NCBI RefSeq assembly: GCF_009817885.1
Contig: NZ_CP041764.1
Span: forward strand, 1,736,001-1,800,000
Length of the DNA stretch: 64,000 nt
Source: Serratia rhizosphaerae
GTDB taxonomy: Bacteria; Pseudomonadota; Gammaproteobacteria; Enterobacterales; Enterobacteriaceae
Direction: 5' to 3'
Positions within the stretch are counted from its first letter, which is position 1. Each line of letters starts with the position of its first letter. The translations under genes were made by a program, and so were the position numbers. Below, piece by piece: positions 25,859-35,297 of this stretch. The notes under the pieces were generated by a model. That model was not told the DNA's origin and did not search any database. It worked only from the letters and a program-made list of their open reading frames with translations.

Positions 25859-26210
25859 CGTGTTCTCCTATCAGATAGCTTCGCGTACCCGCCCCCGGGC
25901 GCATACGAGAATAATAAAGTGGCCTGATAAAACAGGTCGAGTTAATTACAATGAGGGTAGCCGAGCGGCTTTTCAACCGGTCTGTCTCTTTTAAATGGCT
26001 ACACTGATAAACGTGAATCAGATCACGGAATGCAAAAGCTGTGGTTTTTGAACATTCAGATAGTGATCTGTGTTCATTCATTTATTGCGAAGCAGCATAT
26101 GATCGGCGCAGCTCCGATCGTTTAGGTTGATACTGCGGCGGTTGGCGCTCACGGCGACATAAATTAACTAACAAAATAAATAATTCGGTAGCTACATAGA
26201 GAAGGTTCTC
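25859..26210 (+). promoter_or_regulatory. fxsA-aspA intergenic control region with CRP-like site
   Basis: A 352-base gene-free interval between divergent fxsA and aspA. It contains a perfect palindrome CGTGA-N6-TCACG (26012-26027), close to the CRP consensus TGTGA-N6-TCACA. That fits known CRP activation of aspA, though no -10 box could be placed with confidence. The ribosome site of aspA is AGAAGG. No small gene was seen. Confidence 0.6.
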
Positions 26211-27647
26211 ATGTCAAACAATATTCGTATCGAAGAAGATTTGCTCGGAACACGTGAAGTACCCGCAGATGCCTACTACGGTGTTCACACTCTGCGTGCG
26301 ATTGAAAACTTTTATATCAGCAACAGCAAAATCAGCGATGTTCCTGAGTTTGTCCGCGGCATGGTGATGGTGAAAAAAGCGGCCGCGCTGGCGAATAAAG
26401 AGCTACAAACTATCCCGCGTAAGATCGCCGACACCATTATCCTGGCCTGTGATGAGGTGCTGGATAAAGGCAAATGCATGGATCAGTTCCCGGTGGACGT
26501 CTTCCAAGGCGGCGCGGGCACCTCGCTGAACATGAACACCAACGAAGTGCTGGCAAATATCGGCCTGGAGCTGATGGGGCATCAGAAAGGGGAATACCAG
26601 TATCTGAACCCGAACGATCACCTGAATAAGAGCCAGTCCACCAACGACGCTTACCCGACCGGCTTTCGCATTGCGGTTTACGCTTCGGTGATGAAGCTGA
26701 TCGACGCCATCAACCAGCTGGGCGAAGGCTTCGAACGTAAAGCCAAAGAATTTGAAAATATCCTGAAGATGGGCCGCACCCAGCTGCAGGACGCCGTGCC
26801 AATGACGCTCGGCCAGGAGTTCCACGCCTTCAGCGTGCTGCTGAATGAAGAGACCCGCAACCTGCGCCGCACCGCGGAGCTGCTGCTGGAAGTCAACCTC
26901 GGCGCTACCGCCATCGGCACCGCGCTGAATACGCCGGACGGCTACCAGCAGCTGGCAGTGCAAAAGCTGGCGGAAGTCAGCAACCTGCCGGTTGTGCCGG
27001 CCGAAGATCTGATTGAGGCCACCTCGGACTGCGGCGCTTACGTCATGGTGCACAGCGCGCTGAAGCGTCTGGCCGTGAAAATGTCCAAAATCTGCAACGA
27101 CCTGCGCCTGCTCTCCTCCGGCCCGCGCGCCGGCCTGAATGAAATCAACCTGCCGGAACTGCAGGCTGGCTCCTCCATTATGCCGGCCAAGGTCAACCCG
27201 GTGGTGCCTGAAGTGGTCAATCAGGTGTGCTTTAAAGTGATCGGCAACGATACTTGCGTTACCATGGCGTCCGAAGCAGGTCAGCTGCAGCTGAACGTGA
27301 TGGAGCCGGTGATCGGCCAGGCGATGTTCGAGTCTATCCACATCCTCACCAACGCCAGTTATAACCTGCTGGAGAAATGCATCAACGGCATTACCGCCAA
27401 TAAGGAAGTGTGCGAACACTACGTCTTCAACTCTATCGGCATCGTGACCTACCTGAATCCGTTTATCGGCCACCATAACGGTGACATCGTCGGTAAGATT
27501 TGTGCGGAAACCGGTAAAAGCGTGCGGGAAGTGGTATTGGAGCGCGGCCTGTTGACGGAAGCCGAACTGGATGACATCTTCTCCGTCGAGAACTTAAAAC
27601 ATCCGGCCTATAAAGCAAAACGCTATACAGATGAAAACGAACAATAA
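26211..27647 (+). CDS. aspA: Aspartate ammonia-lyase (aspartase)
   Basis: Converts L-aspartate to fumarate and ammonia; a cytoplasmic tetramer of the fumarase/aspartase superfamily. Signature GSSIMPAKVNP holds the mobile catalytic loop; other family blocks are SQSTNDAYPTGFR, GRTQLQDAVPMTLGQEF and ATSDCGAYV. 478 residues as in E. coli. Paired with dcuA downstream, and with frdABCD elsewhere in the window, it gives the anaerobic aspartate-to-succinate route. Confidence 0.98.
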   Translation: MSNNIRIEEDLLGTREVPADAYYGVHTLRAIENFYISNSKISDVPEFVRGMVMVKKAAALANKELQTIPRKIADTIILACDEVLDKGKCMDQFPVDVFQGGAGTSLNMNTNEVLANIGLELMGHQKGEYQYLNPNDHLNKSQSTNDAYPTGFRIAVYASVMKLIDAINQLGEGFERKAKEFENILKMGRTQLQDAVPMTLGQEFHAFSVLLNEETRNLRRTAELLLEVNLGATAIGTALNTPDGYQQLAVQKLAEVSNLPVVPAEDLIEATSDCGAYVMVHSALKRLAVKMSKICNDLRLLSSGPRAGLNEINLPELQAGSSIMPAKVNPVVPEVVNQVCFKVIGNDTCVTMASEAGQLQLNVMEPVIGQAMFESIHILTNASYNLLEKCINGITANKEVCEHYVFNSIGIVTYLNPFIGHHNGDIVGKICAETGKSVREVVLERGLLTEAELDDIFSVENLKHPAYKAKRYTDENEQ

Positions 27648-27667
27648 CAGATACATCCGGTAGCCTG

Positions 27668-27702
27668 AAAGGCACGCTAAATCCTCTGGATAGCGTGCCT
27701 TT
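27668..27702 (+). terminator. aspA terminator
   Basis: An 11-bp stem (AAAGGCACGCT / AGCGTGCCTTT) with a 13-base loop followed by TTTTT. It sits 20 bases after the aspA stop, so dcuA is probably reached by partial read-through or has its own promoter. Confidence 0.9.
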
Positions 27703-27881
27703 TTACTTTCTAGCGCCCACAAATTTTTAACGTTTCATTTTCATATAACCAAAGTTATTCGGGTTGTCGCCCCCCGTCACGGCGCAGCGAACACGCCGAT
27801 GGAACGGCGGATACGTACGGCCGGGCAAACGACAGCCTGAAAGATGGCGAATATAAAAACTTTATTGCGAGGAGCAACACT

Positions 27882-29183
27882 ATGTTAGCGGTGGAATTGA
27901 TCATCGTTCTGCTGGCCATTTTTCTCGGGGCCAGACTGGGCGGTATCGGCATTGGCTTTGCAGGGGGCCTTGGGGTTTTAGTTCTGGCGATGATCGGCGT
28001 AAAGCCGGGCAATATCCCCTTTGACGTAATCTCCATCATTATGGCGGTGATCGCCGCCATCTCCGCGATGCAGGTCGCGGGCGGTATGGACTACCTGGTC
28101 CAGCAAACCGAGAAGTTACTGCGTAAAAATCCAAAACACATCACCATCCTGGCGCCGGTGGTCACCTACTTCCTGACCATCTTTGCCGGCACCGGCAATA
28201 TTTCCCTCTCCGCGCTGCCGGTGATTGCCGAAGTGGCGAAAGAGCAAGGCATCAAACCCTGCCGACCGCTCTCTACCGCCGTCGTCTCCGCCCAGATCGC
28301 CATTACCGCATCGCCGATTTCCGCCGCCGTGGTTTATATGTCCTCGGTGATGGAAGGCCACGGCGTCAGCTATCTGCATCTGCTGATGGTGGTCATTCCG
28401 TCGACCTTCCTGGCGGTGCTGCTGATGTCGCTGCTGGTCACCTGGCTGTTCGACTCCAAACTGTCTAACGACCCGGTCTACCTGAAACGACTGGAAGAAG
28501 GCCTGGTTACCCTGCGAGGCAACAAGGTCATGGAGATCAAACCGCGCGCCAAGTCATCAGTGTTGCTGTTCCTGCTGGGCGTACTGTGCGTGGTGGCCTA
28601 CGCCATCATCAACAGCCCGGGGCTGGGGCTGGTCGCCAAGCCGCTGATGAACACCACCAACGCTATTCTGATCATCATGCTGAGTGTCGCCACCCTGACC
28701 ACGTTGCTGTGCCGCGTCGATACCGACGCCGTGTTGAACTCCAGCACCTTCAAGGCCGGCATGAGCGCCTGTATCTGTATCCTGGGCGTGGCCTGGCTGG
28801 GCGACACCTTCGTACAGGCCAACCTGGACTGGATCAAAGAGACCGCCGGCAGTGTGATTCAGGCGCACCCATGGCTGCTGGCGGTGATCTTCTTCTTCTG
28901 CTCGGCGCTGCTCTACTCCCAGGCCGCCACCGCCAAGGCGCTGATGCCGATGGCATTGGCCCTGAACGTCAGCCCGCTGACGGCCGTCGCCTCTTTCGCG
29001 GCGGTATCCGGCCTGTTTATTCTGCCGACCTATCCGACGCTGGTCGCCGCAGTGCAGATGGACGATACCGGCACCACCCGTATCGGCCGTTTCGTGTTTA
29101 ACCACCCGTTCTTTATTCCCGGCACCATCGGCGTCATCCTCTCCGTAGTGCTCGGCTTCCTGCTGGGCGGCATCATGCTGTAA
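27882..29183 (+). CDS. dcuA: Anaerobic C4-dicarboxylate transporter DcuA
   Basis: An inner-membrane exchanger of fumarate, malate, succinate and aspartate. 433 residues, with about ten hydrophobic segments. Family features include the N-terminal MLAVELIIVLLAIFLGARLG, GTGNISLSALPVIAEVA and ATAKALMPMALALNVSP. The GAGGAG ribosome site fixes the start. The aspA-dcuA order is conserved in enterobacteria. Confidence 0.97.
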   Translation: MLAVELIIVLLAIFLGARLGGIGIGFAGGLGVLVLAMIGVKPGNIPFDVISIIMAVIAAISAMQVAGGMDYLVQQTEKLLRKNPKHITILAPVVTYFLTIFAGTGNISLSALPVIAEVAKEQGIKPCRPLSTAVVSAQIAITASPISAAVVYMSSVMEGHGVSYLHLLMVVIPSTFLAVLLMSLLVTWLFDSKLSNDPVYLKRLEEGLVTLRGNKVMEIKPRAKSSVLLFLLGVLCVVAYAIINSPGLGLVAKPLMNTTNAILIIMLSVATLTTLLCRVDTDAVLNSSTFKAGMSACICILGVAWLGDTFVQANLDWIKETAGSVIQAHPWLLAVIFFFCSALLYSQAATAKALMPMALALNVSPLTAVASFAAVSGLFILPTYPTLVAAVQMDDTGTTRIGRFVFNHPFFIPGTIGVILSVVLGFLLGGIML

Positions 29184-29190
29184 CTCTCCA

Positions 29191-29208
29191 CGGGGCCGTC
29201 AGGCCCCG
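29191..29208 (+). terminator. dcuA terminator
   Basis: A 7-bp GC stem (CGGGGCC / GGCCCCG) with the loop GTCA followed by TTTTT, 7 bases after the dcuA stop. Confidence 0.9.
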
Positions 29209-29308
29209 TTTTTCCTGCGATAACTGCGCTGTTGATAAACTCGCCTTCTAGCCGCCAGGCCTTCAGGGTATAGTGCTCTGCAGAGAATCGGGTTGAGAGG
29301 GAGTCAAG

Positions 29309-29632
29309 ATGTCTGATTGCGAAGCCGTCGTCATACTTTGTACCGCACCGGATGAGGCCAGCGCTCAGGAGCTGGCGGCCCGCGTGCTGGGTGAAAAGCT
29401 GGCCGCCTGCGCCACGCTGCTGCCCGGCGCGTCATCGCTGTACTACTGGGAAGGGAAACTGGAACAGGAGTACGAAGTCCAGATGCTGTTCAAAAGCAAT
29501 CGCCAGCATCAACACGCCCTGCTCAGCTATCTGAAACAACATCACCCGTACCAGACGCCCGAGCTGCTGGTACTGCCGGTGATGGCCGGAGATAAAGACT
29601 ATTTGTTATGGATCAACGCATCATTAAACTGA
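29309..29632 (+). CDS. cutA: Divalent-cation tolerance protein CutA
   Basis: A 107-residue trimeric cytoplasmic protein linked to copper and other metal tolerance. Family segments seen: LCTAPDEASAQELAARVLGEKLAACATLLPG (in pieces), SLYYWEGKLEQEYE and ELLVLPVMAGDKDYLLWI. The ribosome site is GAGGGAG. The last 25 bases overlap the start of dsbD, the usual cutA-dsbD coupling. Confidence 0.95.
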   Translation: MSDCEAVVILCTAPDEASAQELAARVLGEKLAACATLLPGASSLYYWEGKLEQEYEVQMLFKSNRQHQHALLSYLKQHHPYQTPELLVLPVMAGDKDYLLWINASLN

Positions 29633-31320
29633 TTTTCCTGCTGTGCAGCCTGTTCTTCCTGCCGCAGACGGTGCAGGCCTCGCTGTTCAGCAACGGCGGC
29701 GGCAGCCAGTTTGTGCCGGTCGATCGGGCGTTTGCCTTCGACTTCCAGCAAAAGGGCCAGCAACTGACGCTGAACTGGCAGATCCGCCCCGGCTATTATC
29801 TGTATCGCCAGCAAATAAAACTGGTGCCGCAGCAGGCGCAGTTGGCCGACATCAGCCTGCCGAAAGGGATAAGCCATAAAGACGAATTCTTCGGCGAGAC
29901 CGAGATTTATCAACAGCAGTTGCAGCTACCGCTGACGCTGCAGCAGGCCTCGGCGAACGCCAGCCTGAGCGTCACCTATCAGGGCTGCGCCGCCGCCGGT
30001 TTCTGCTACCCGCCGGAAACCCGTGTGATTCCGCTGGACGCCGTGGCGGCGTCATCCCCGCCAACGCCGGCCAGCGCGACGCCGGCAACGCCCGTTCCCG
30101 CCAGCCTGCCGTTTTCACCGCTGTGGGCGCTGCTGATCGGTATCGGCATCGCGTTTACCCCCTGCGTCCTGCCGATGTACCCGCTGATTTCCGGCATTAT
30201 CCTCGGCCGGGAGCGACCGCACAGCAGCGGGCGCATCCTGCTGCTGGCGCTGGTGTATGTGCAGGGTATGGCGCTGACCTACACGCTGCTGGGCCTGGTG
30301 GTGGCCGCCGCCGGCCTGCAGTTCCAGGCGGCGCTGCAGCATCCGTACGTGCTGATTGGCCTCTCCGCCCTGTTTATCGCCCTCGCACTGTCGATGTTCG
30401 GCTGCTATTCGCTGCAGCTGCCTTCCTCACTGCAGACGCGGCTGGCCAACTGGAGCAACACCCAGCGCGGCGGCTCGCTGTTCGGCGTCTTTGTGATGGG
30501 CGCGCTGGCCGGGCTGATCTGTTCGCCTTGCACCACCGCGCCGCTCAGCGCCATCCTGCTGTATATCGCGCAAAGCGGCAATATGTGGGCCGGCGGCGGC
30601 ACGCTGTACCTGTACGCGCTGGGGATGGGTATTCCGCTGATTATCGTCACGCTGTTCGGCAACCGACTGCTGCCGCGCAGCGGGCCGTGGATGCAGTACG
30701 TGAAAGAGGCCTTCGGCTTTGTCATCCTGGCCCTGCCGGTATTCCTGCTGGAGCGGGTGATCGGCGATCTGTGGGGGCTACGCCTGTGGAGCCTGCTCGG
30801 CCTGACGTTCTTCGGCTGGGCCTTCGCGCTGAGTCTGAAGAGCTCACGCGGTTGGGCCCGCGCGCTGCAACTGCTGTTGCTGGCCGCCGCGGTGATTGCC
30901 GCCCGCCCGCTGCAGGACTGGGCGTTCGGCCCCGGCGCCGCACAGCAGGCCGCCCAGCCGCATCTGGCGTTCACCCGCATCAGCAATGTAGAACAGTTGA
31001 ATCAGGCGCTGCGGCAGGCGCAGGGTAAGCCGGTGATGCTGGATCTGTACGCCGACTGGTGCGTGGCCTGCAAGGAGTTTGAGAAATACACCTTCAGCGA
31101 CGCCAACGTTCAGGCCAGCCTGGCCGACACGGTGCTGCTGCAGGCTGACGTCACCGCTAACAGCGCCGAACAGGCGGCGCTGCTGAAACATCTACAGGTC
31201 TTGGGATTGCCCACCATTTTGTTCTTTGACCGTAACGGCCATGAGCAAACGGCCAATCGCGTTACCGGTTTTATGAATGCCCAGACGTTTAACGCACATT
31301 TGCAGAAAACTGTGCAGTAA
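29608..31320 (+). CDS. dsbD: Thiol:disulfide interchange protein DsbD
   Basis: An inner-membrane electron carrier that passes reducing power from cytoplasmic thioredoxin to periplasmic DsbC, DsbG and CcmG. Signal peptide of about 23 residues (LLCSLFFLPQTVQAS). The N-terminal periplasmic domain has the cysteine pair in YQGCAAAGFCYPPE. The membrane domain (about 170-430) has Cys in FTPCVLPMYP and LICSPCTTAP, and the C-terminal thioredoxin-like domain has DWCVACKEFEKYTF. 570 residues. All redox cysteines are present. Confidence 0.97.
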   Translation: MDQRIIKLIFLLCSLFFLPQTVQASLFSNGGGSQFVPVDRAFAFDFQQKGQQLTLNWQIRPGYYLYRQQIKLVPQQAQLADISLPKGISHKDEFFGETEIYQQQLQLPLTLQQASANASLSVTYQGCAAAGFCYPPETRVIPLDAVAASSPPTPASATPATPVPASLPFSPLWALLIGIGIAFTPCVLPMYPLISGIILGRERPHSSGRILLLALVYVQGMALTYTLLGLVVAAAGLQFQAALQHPYVLIGLSALFIALALSMFGCYSLQLPSSLQTRLANWSNTQRGGSLFGVFVMGALAGLICSPCTTAPLSAILLYIAQSGNMWAGGGTLYLYALGMGIPLIIVTLFGNRLLPRSGPWMQYVKEAFGFVILALPVFLLERVIGDLWGLRLWSLLGLTFFGWAFALSLKSSRGWARALQLLLLAAAVIAARPLQDWAFGPGAAQQAAQPHLAFTRISNVEQLNQALRQAQGKPVMLDLYADWCVACKEFEKYTFSDANVQASLADTVLLQADVTANSAEQAALLKHLQVLGLPTILFFDRNGHEQTANRVTGFMNAQTFNAHLQKTVQ

Positions 31321-31362
31321 ACGACACTGAGGTGCAGAAGCAGAATTTGGAGGGGAACACAG

Positions 31363-31938
31363 GTGCAACGCGAACATGTTCTTGATACCGCGCTGGGGTT
31401 GCTGGAACAGCAAGGTCTGGCGAACACCACGCTGGAAATGCTGGCAGAGAAGCTCGGCGTACAACCTGCTGATTTCAAGCCCTACTGGCCGGATGCGGAA
31501 GCCTTGTTGTATGACTGCCTGCGCCATCACGGGCAGCAGATCGACGCCTGGCGCCGGCAATTGCAGCTGGATGAGTCGCTGACGCCACAGCAAAAACTGC
31601 TGGCGCGCTATGACGTGCTGGCGGAATACGTACAGAACGGTCGCTACCCCGGCTGCCTGTTTATTGCCGCCTGCAGCTTCTTCCCGGAGGATGACCATCC
31701 GATCCACCAGCTCGCAGAACAGCAGAAGATGAGTTCGCTGACGCTGACCCGCGATCTGCTGCGGGACATGGACGCCGACGACGCCGATATGGTGGCTCAG
31801 CAAATTGAGCTGATTCAGGAAGGATGCCTGAGCAAATTGCTGATCAAACGACAGCTTCAGGATGTTTCTGTCGCCAAACGCCTGGCGGAAGACATTCTGC
31901 AGGTGGCCCAGTGCCGCAAACACGGCGCCTTGAGCTAG
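31363..31938 (+). CDS. yjdC: TetR-family regulator YjdC
   Basis: A 191-residue predicted transcription regulator whose target is not evident. It starts at GTG after GGAGGGG (MQREHVLDTALGLLEQQGLA). An N-terminal helix-turn-helix spans about residues 22-42, followed by a TetR_C-like helical domain. The motif RYPGCLFIAACSFFPEDDHP is shared with E. coli YjdC, which also follows dsbD there. It lies 42 bases after dsbD and may be co-transcribed. Confidence 0.9.
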   Translation: MQREHVLDTALGLLEQQGLANTTLEMLAEKLGVQPADFKPYWPDAEALLYDCLRHHGQQIDAWRRQLQLDESLTPQQKLLARYDVLAEYVQNGRYPGCLFIAACSFFPEDDHPIHQLAEQQKMSSLTLTRDLLRDMDADDADMVAQQIELIQEGCLSKLLIKRQLQDVSVAKRLAEDILQVAQCRKHGALS

Positions 31939-32061
31939 GTGATTTACAGCGCCACCCGGCCATATAACACGCTGATTATCCTGCTTAAGGATAAACTTCG
32001 CGCAACCTGAATGAAATGCCAGCAGGCGACGCTGTTTTTTCATGTTTATGTCATAAAGCGA

Positions 32062-32090
32062 TTGACGCCAACCGGGCTTTACGGTTTAAT
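32062..32090 (+). promoter_or_regulatory. tRNA-Phe promoter
   Basis: -35 TTGACG (32062-32067), a 17-base spacer, -10 TTTAAT (32085-32090), then a GC-rich discriminator GCAGCCCG just before the tRNA. Confidence 0.75.
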
Positions 32091-32100
32091 GCAGCCCGTT

Positions 32101-32176
32101 GCCCGGATAGCTCAGTCGGTAGAGCAGGGGATTGAAAATCCCCGTGTCCTTGGTTCGATTCCGAGTCCGGGCACCA
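32101..32176 (+). tRNA. pheU: tRNA-Phe (GAA)
   Basis: A 76-base tRNA with encoded CCA: acceptor GCCCGGATAGCTC, anticodon loop ATTGAAAAT (GAA), T arm GGTTCGATTCC. Its place after yjdC matches E. coli pheU, a known integration site for islands, and an accessory region follows here. No 3'-tRNA repeat or integrase gene was found. Confidence 0.98.
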
Positions 32177-32183
32177 TATTCAG

Positions 32184-32208
32184 AAAAACCCGCCTATGGC
32201 GGGTTTTT
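32184..32208. terminator. Terminator after tRNA-Phe, shared with the ABC permease gene
   Basis: An 11-bp stem (AAAAACCCGCC / GGCGGGTTTTT) with the loop TAT, flanked by A- and T-runs on the two sides. It can end both the tRNA and the convergent transporter operon. Confidence 0.9.
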
Positions 32209-32242
32209 CGCTTTCTGGACTCTCCGTCGAATATCGCTCACA

Positions 32243-33382
32243 TCAGTCCAGCGTTTTACGGTAGGTGCGCAGTCCGATAAAAATCACCGCCACCGCCAGC
32301 CCCAACAGCGGCAGAAAATCCGGCAGCAGCTCCGCCAGCGTATACCCTTTCAGCATCACCCCCTTGAGTAGACGTATAAAGTAGGTCAGCGGCAGGCATG
32401 AGCCAATCACCTGCGCCCATACCGGCATGCTGATAAACGGGCTGATAAAGCCGGACAGCAGCACCGAGGGAATAAAGTAGAACGACGACATCTGCAACGC
32501 CTGCAGCTGGCTTTGCGCAATGCTGGAAATGGTGATGCCGACCGACAGGCAAAGAAAAATATAGACCGTCAGCACCGTCAGGAGTAAAAACACGTTCCCC
32601 AGCAGCGGAATGTTAAACAGATATACCGCGCACAGCAGGATCATTACCGACTGGAACATGCCGATCAGCACATAAGGCGTGATCTTGCCGACGATCACCT
32701 CCAGCCCGGTCACCGGCGACACCAACAGGTTTTCGATCGCGCCGCTCTCACGCTCGCGGGTGATCGCCAGCGCGGTCATCAGGATCATGGTAGTGCTCAG
32801 GATCGAGCCGATAATTCCGGGAATGGTATTGTACTGTGTGATCCCTTCCGGGTTGAACATACGGTGCACCACCAGCTCGAAGTTCTCCGTCCCTTCCCTG
32901 CCCCGCAGCGACTCCGGCAGATCGTACTGAAACATATTTTTTGACGCCTGCGCGATGGCACTCAGCGCGTTGCCGCCGGCGATCGGATCAATCGCATCGC
33001 TCTGGATCAGCAACTGCGGCTTTTCACCACGCAAAATCTTCTGGCTGAAGTCCGCGGGGATGGTCACGATGAAGATCACATCCCCCCGCACAAAAGCCTT
33101 TTCCGCCTCCTGCTCCGAGGCTGCCGGCTGCAGGGAGAAATATTGAGTATTCTGTGCTGCACTGATAAACACCTGGCTCAGATGCCCCGAGTCATAGTTC
33201 AACAACGCCGCCGGCACATGGCGCGGATCCATATTCACCGCATAGCCCAGAATGATCAGTTGGAACAGCGGCGTCAGGAACACCATGCTGAAACTCACCC
33301 GATCCCGGCGCAGTTCATGGATCTCCTTGATCACCACCCCCAGCCAGCGCGTGAGCGAAAAGTTAATTATGGTTTTTTTCAT
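32243..33382 (-). CDS. ABC-2 type export permease (YhhJ-like)
   Basis: The membrane subunit of an ABC exporter, 379 residues. One membrane helix lies near the N terminus (FSMVFLTPLFQLIILGYAV), followed by a periplasmic domain of about 130 residues and five helices in the C-terminal half. The ABC-2 marks AITRERESGAIENLLVSPV and LLSGFISPFISMP are clear. It overlaps the end of the ATPase gene by 20 bases and is the last gene of the acyltransferase-adaptor-ATPase-permease operon. The substrate is unknown; the architecture resembles YhiI-RbbA-YhhJ type drug or lipid exporters. Confidence 0.88.
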   Translation of the reverse strand: MKKTIINFSLTRWLGVVIKEIHELRRDRVSFSMVFLTPLFQLIILGYAVNMDPRHVPAALLNYDSGHLSQVFISAAQNTQYFSLQPAASEQEAEKAFVRGDVIFIVTIPADFSQKILRGEKPQLLIQSDAIDPIAGGNALSAIAQASKNMFQYDLPESLRGREGTENFELVVHRMFNPEGITQYNTIPGIIGSILSTTMILMTALAITRERESGAIENLLVSPVTGLEVIVGKITPYVLIGMFQSVMILLCAVYLFNIPLLGNVFLLLTVLTVYIFLCLSVGITISSIAQSQLQALQMSSFYFIPSVLLSGFISPFISMPVWAQVIGSCLPLTYFIRLLKGVMLKGYTLAELLPDFLPLLGLAVAVIFIGLRTYRKTLD

Positions 33383-34286
33383 CGCTACTCTTCATCAGGT
33401 AGGTAAACGCATCCTCAAGCTGAGTCGGCACCTGACACAGTTCATACCCCACCGGCAACCGTGCCGTCAGTAAACCGTGCAGCCGTTCGCCGTTGCAGGC
33501 GGTAACATACAGCGCATTGCCGAAGATGACCGTCTGCTCGATCTCTGGCAGGGCTTGCAGCCGGCTTTCCAACTCCGTCAATCCCTTGCCGCGCACCTGG
33601 ATCGTGGTGAGATTTTGCGCCTGGATAATATCTGCGATGGCGCCGCTGGCCAGCAGGGTGCCATAAGAAAGGTAAGCCACTTTATGGCAGCGCTCCGCTT
33701 CATCCATATAGTGCGTGCTGACCAGAATGGAGATGCCGGCGTCAGAGAGGTGATGCAGCGTTTGCCAGAACTCGCGCCGCGCCTTGGGATCGACGCCCGC
33801 CGTCGGTTCATCCAGAAACAGCAGCTCAGGTTCGTGCAGCATACAGGCGGCCAGCGCCATCCGCTGCTTCCAGCCGCCGGACAACACCTTCGCCAGCTGA
33901 TGCTGGCGGGACGCCAGCCCCATCTCCTCCAGTACGCGCTCAATACGCTGCCTGCGCCGGTCAAGGTTATGCAGACGCGCAATGAACAATAAATTTTCCC
34001 GGATGGTTAAATTGCCCCACATCGAAAAGTGCTGAGTCATATAACCGATGCGCCGCTTAATCGCTTCACGCTGGGTAAATATGTCCATCCCCAGGCAAGA
34101 GCCGTTGCCGGAATCTGGCGTGATCAAACCGCACATCATACGTATCGAAGTGGTTTTACCGCTGCCGTTCGGCCCCAGAAAACCGTAAATCTCGCCTTTG
34201 CCAATGCATAAAGAAAAATCCCTCACCGCATGATTGGCGCCAAAGTGTTTATTCAACTTGTGAACATCAATGCACCAGTCATTCAT
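33363..34286 (-). CDS. ABC exporter ATP-binding protein
   Basis: The ATPase of the exporter, 307 residues with one nucleotide-binding domain: Walker A GPNGSGKTTS, Q-loop in GYMTQHFSMWGNLTIREN, signature LSGGWKQR, Walker B LLFLDEPTAGVDP, and switch histidine in VSTHYMDEAERC. A C-terminal extension of about 80 residues follows, typical of the CcmA/DrrA group that works with ABC-2 permeases. It overlaps the adaptor gene by 8 bases and the permease gene by 20, so the three are tightly coupled. Confidence 0.93.
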   Translation of the reverse strand: MNDWCIDVHKLNKHFGANHAVRDFSLCIGKGEIYGFLGPNGSGKTTSIRMMCGLITPDSGNGSCLGMDIFTQREAIKRRIGYMTQHFSMWGNLTIRENLLFIARLHNLDRRRQRIERVLEEMGLASRQHQLAKVLSGGWKQRMALAACMLHEPELLFLDEPTAGVDPKARREFWQTLHHLSDAGISILVSTHYMDEAERCHKVAYLSYGTLLASGAIADIIQAQNLTTIQVRGKGLTELESRLQALPEIEQTVIFGNALYVTACNGERLHGLLTARLPVGYELCQVPTQLEDAFTYLMKSSDEKNHN

Positions 34287-35244
34287 CGTGAACCAGCCTC
34301 ACCTGCACCGGCTGGCCAATCTTCATCCGCTGCGCCTGCACAAGTTCCGGTCGCGCCTCAGCCATGAACACCAGTTTTTCACGGCGTTTGGTGCTGTAAA
34401 TCACCGGTGGAGAGTATTCCGCCTGCGGACTGAGATAGTGAACCGTCCCCGCGATCGGCTCTGCGCAGCCGTCGCACAAGATCTCGATGCGTGAACCCAC
34501 GCACAGCGCTCCCAGATCCTTTTCCGGTACAAAGAAGCGAACCTTGATATTTTCCGGCGGCAGCAGACTGATGATGGGTTTACCGGCGGCGGGACGCTCG
34601 CCGGGCCGATAGATAACGTCATAAACCAATGCCGACTGCGGCGCGACAATCTGGCTTTGCTGCAAATCCCAACGCGCTTTGTCCAGTTGCAGCTTGGCGG
34701 ATGCCACCCGCGCCGACTGGTTGTTAATACGCTCTTGCCGCGCCGGTAGCGCCTTGGCGCTCAGTTGATGCGACAGCTCATTAACCTGCGCAATCTTCTG
34801 TGCATAATCCGCCTCCATTCCCTCCCACTCCGTGGCGGAGATAACATGCTTGGTATAAAGAGGCTGATTTCTTTCCAGTTGGCGTTTTGCCAGTTTGGCT
34901 GCGGCACGCGCCCGCGTTAACTGCGCACGCACCACATCCAGCTCCTTATCACGATCGCCAGAACGCAAATCCTGCAGCAGGGCGCGTTCAGCCATATAAT
35001 TTTTCTCTGCAATACGCAGCGCATTATCGGCGTTAAAAGACTCCATAGCGGCCAAGGGTTGTCCCTTCTCGACCCAAGTGCCCTTATTAACCAGGACCTT
35101 CTCAATCTTTTCACTGGTGTGATAGGAGAGATAGATAAATTCACCGTTAGCATAGCCGGAAAACGTATCGGACGACGTATCCCTGCAACCCGAGCACAGC
35201 AAAGAAAAAATAACAATCAGCACAGCCTTACCAGTAAGGTTCAT
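34279..35244 (-). CDS. HlyD/MFP-type periplasmic adaptor lipoprotein
   Basis: A membrane-fusion adaptor expected to link the ABC exporter to an outer-membrane channel such as TolC. The start MNLTGKAVLIVIFSLLCSGC was chosen for its AGGAATA ribosome site and the lipobox-like LLCSGC; 18 upstream codons are less likely. 321 residues. A biotinyl-lipoyl-like half (IEKVLVNKGTWVEKGQPLAAME) comes first, then a long alpha-helical hairpin rich in Ala, Arg, Gln and Leu (about 80-190), then the second lipoyl half (YDVIYRPGERPAAGKPI) and a beta barrel. It lies 53 bases after the acyltransferase gene. Confidence 0.88.
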   Translation of the reverse strand: MNLTGKAVLIVIFSLLCSGCRDTSSDTFSGYANGEFIYLSYHTSEKIEKVLVNKGTWVEKGQPLAAMESFNADNALRIAEKNYMAERALLQDLRSGDRDKELDVVRAQLTRARAAAKLAKRQLERNQPLYTKHVISATEWEGMEADYAQKIAQVNELSHQLSAKALPARQERINNQSARVASAKLQLDKARWDLQQSQIVAPQSALVYDVIYRPGERPAAGKPIISLLPPENIKVRFFVPEKDLGALCVGSRIEILCDGCAEPIAGTVHYLSPQAEYSPPVIYSTKRREKLVFMAEARPELVQAQRMKIGQPVQVRLVHDE

Positions 35245-35297
35245 TAAAGATATTCCTATATACCCAGAAGCACCGGCGTATTTCCCTCGATAAATCA

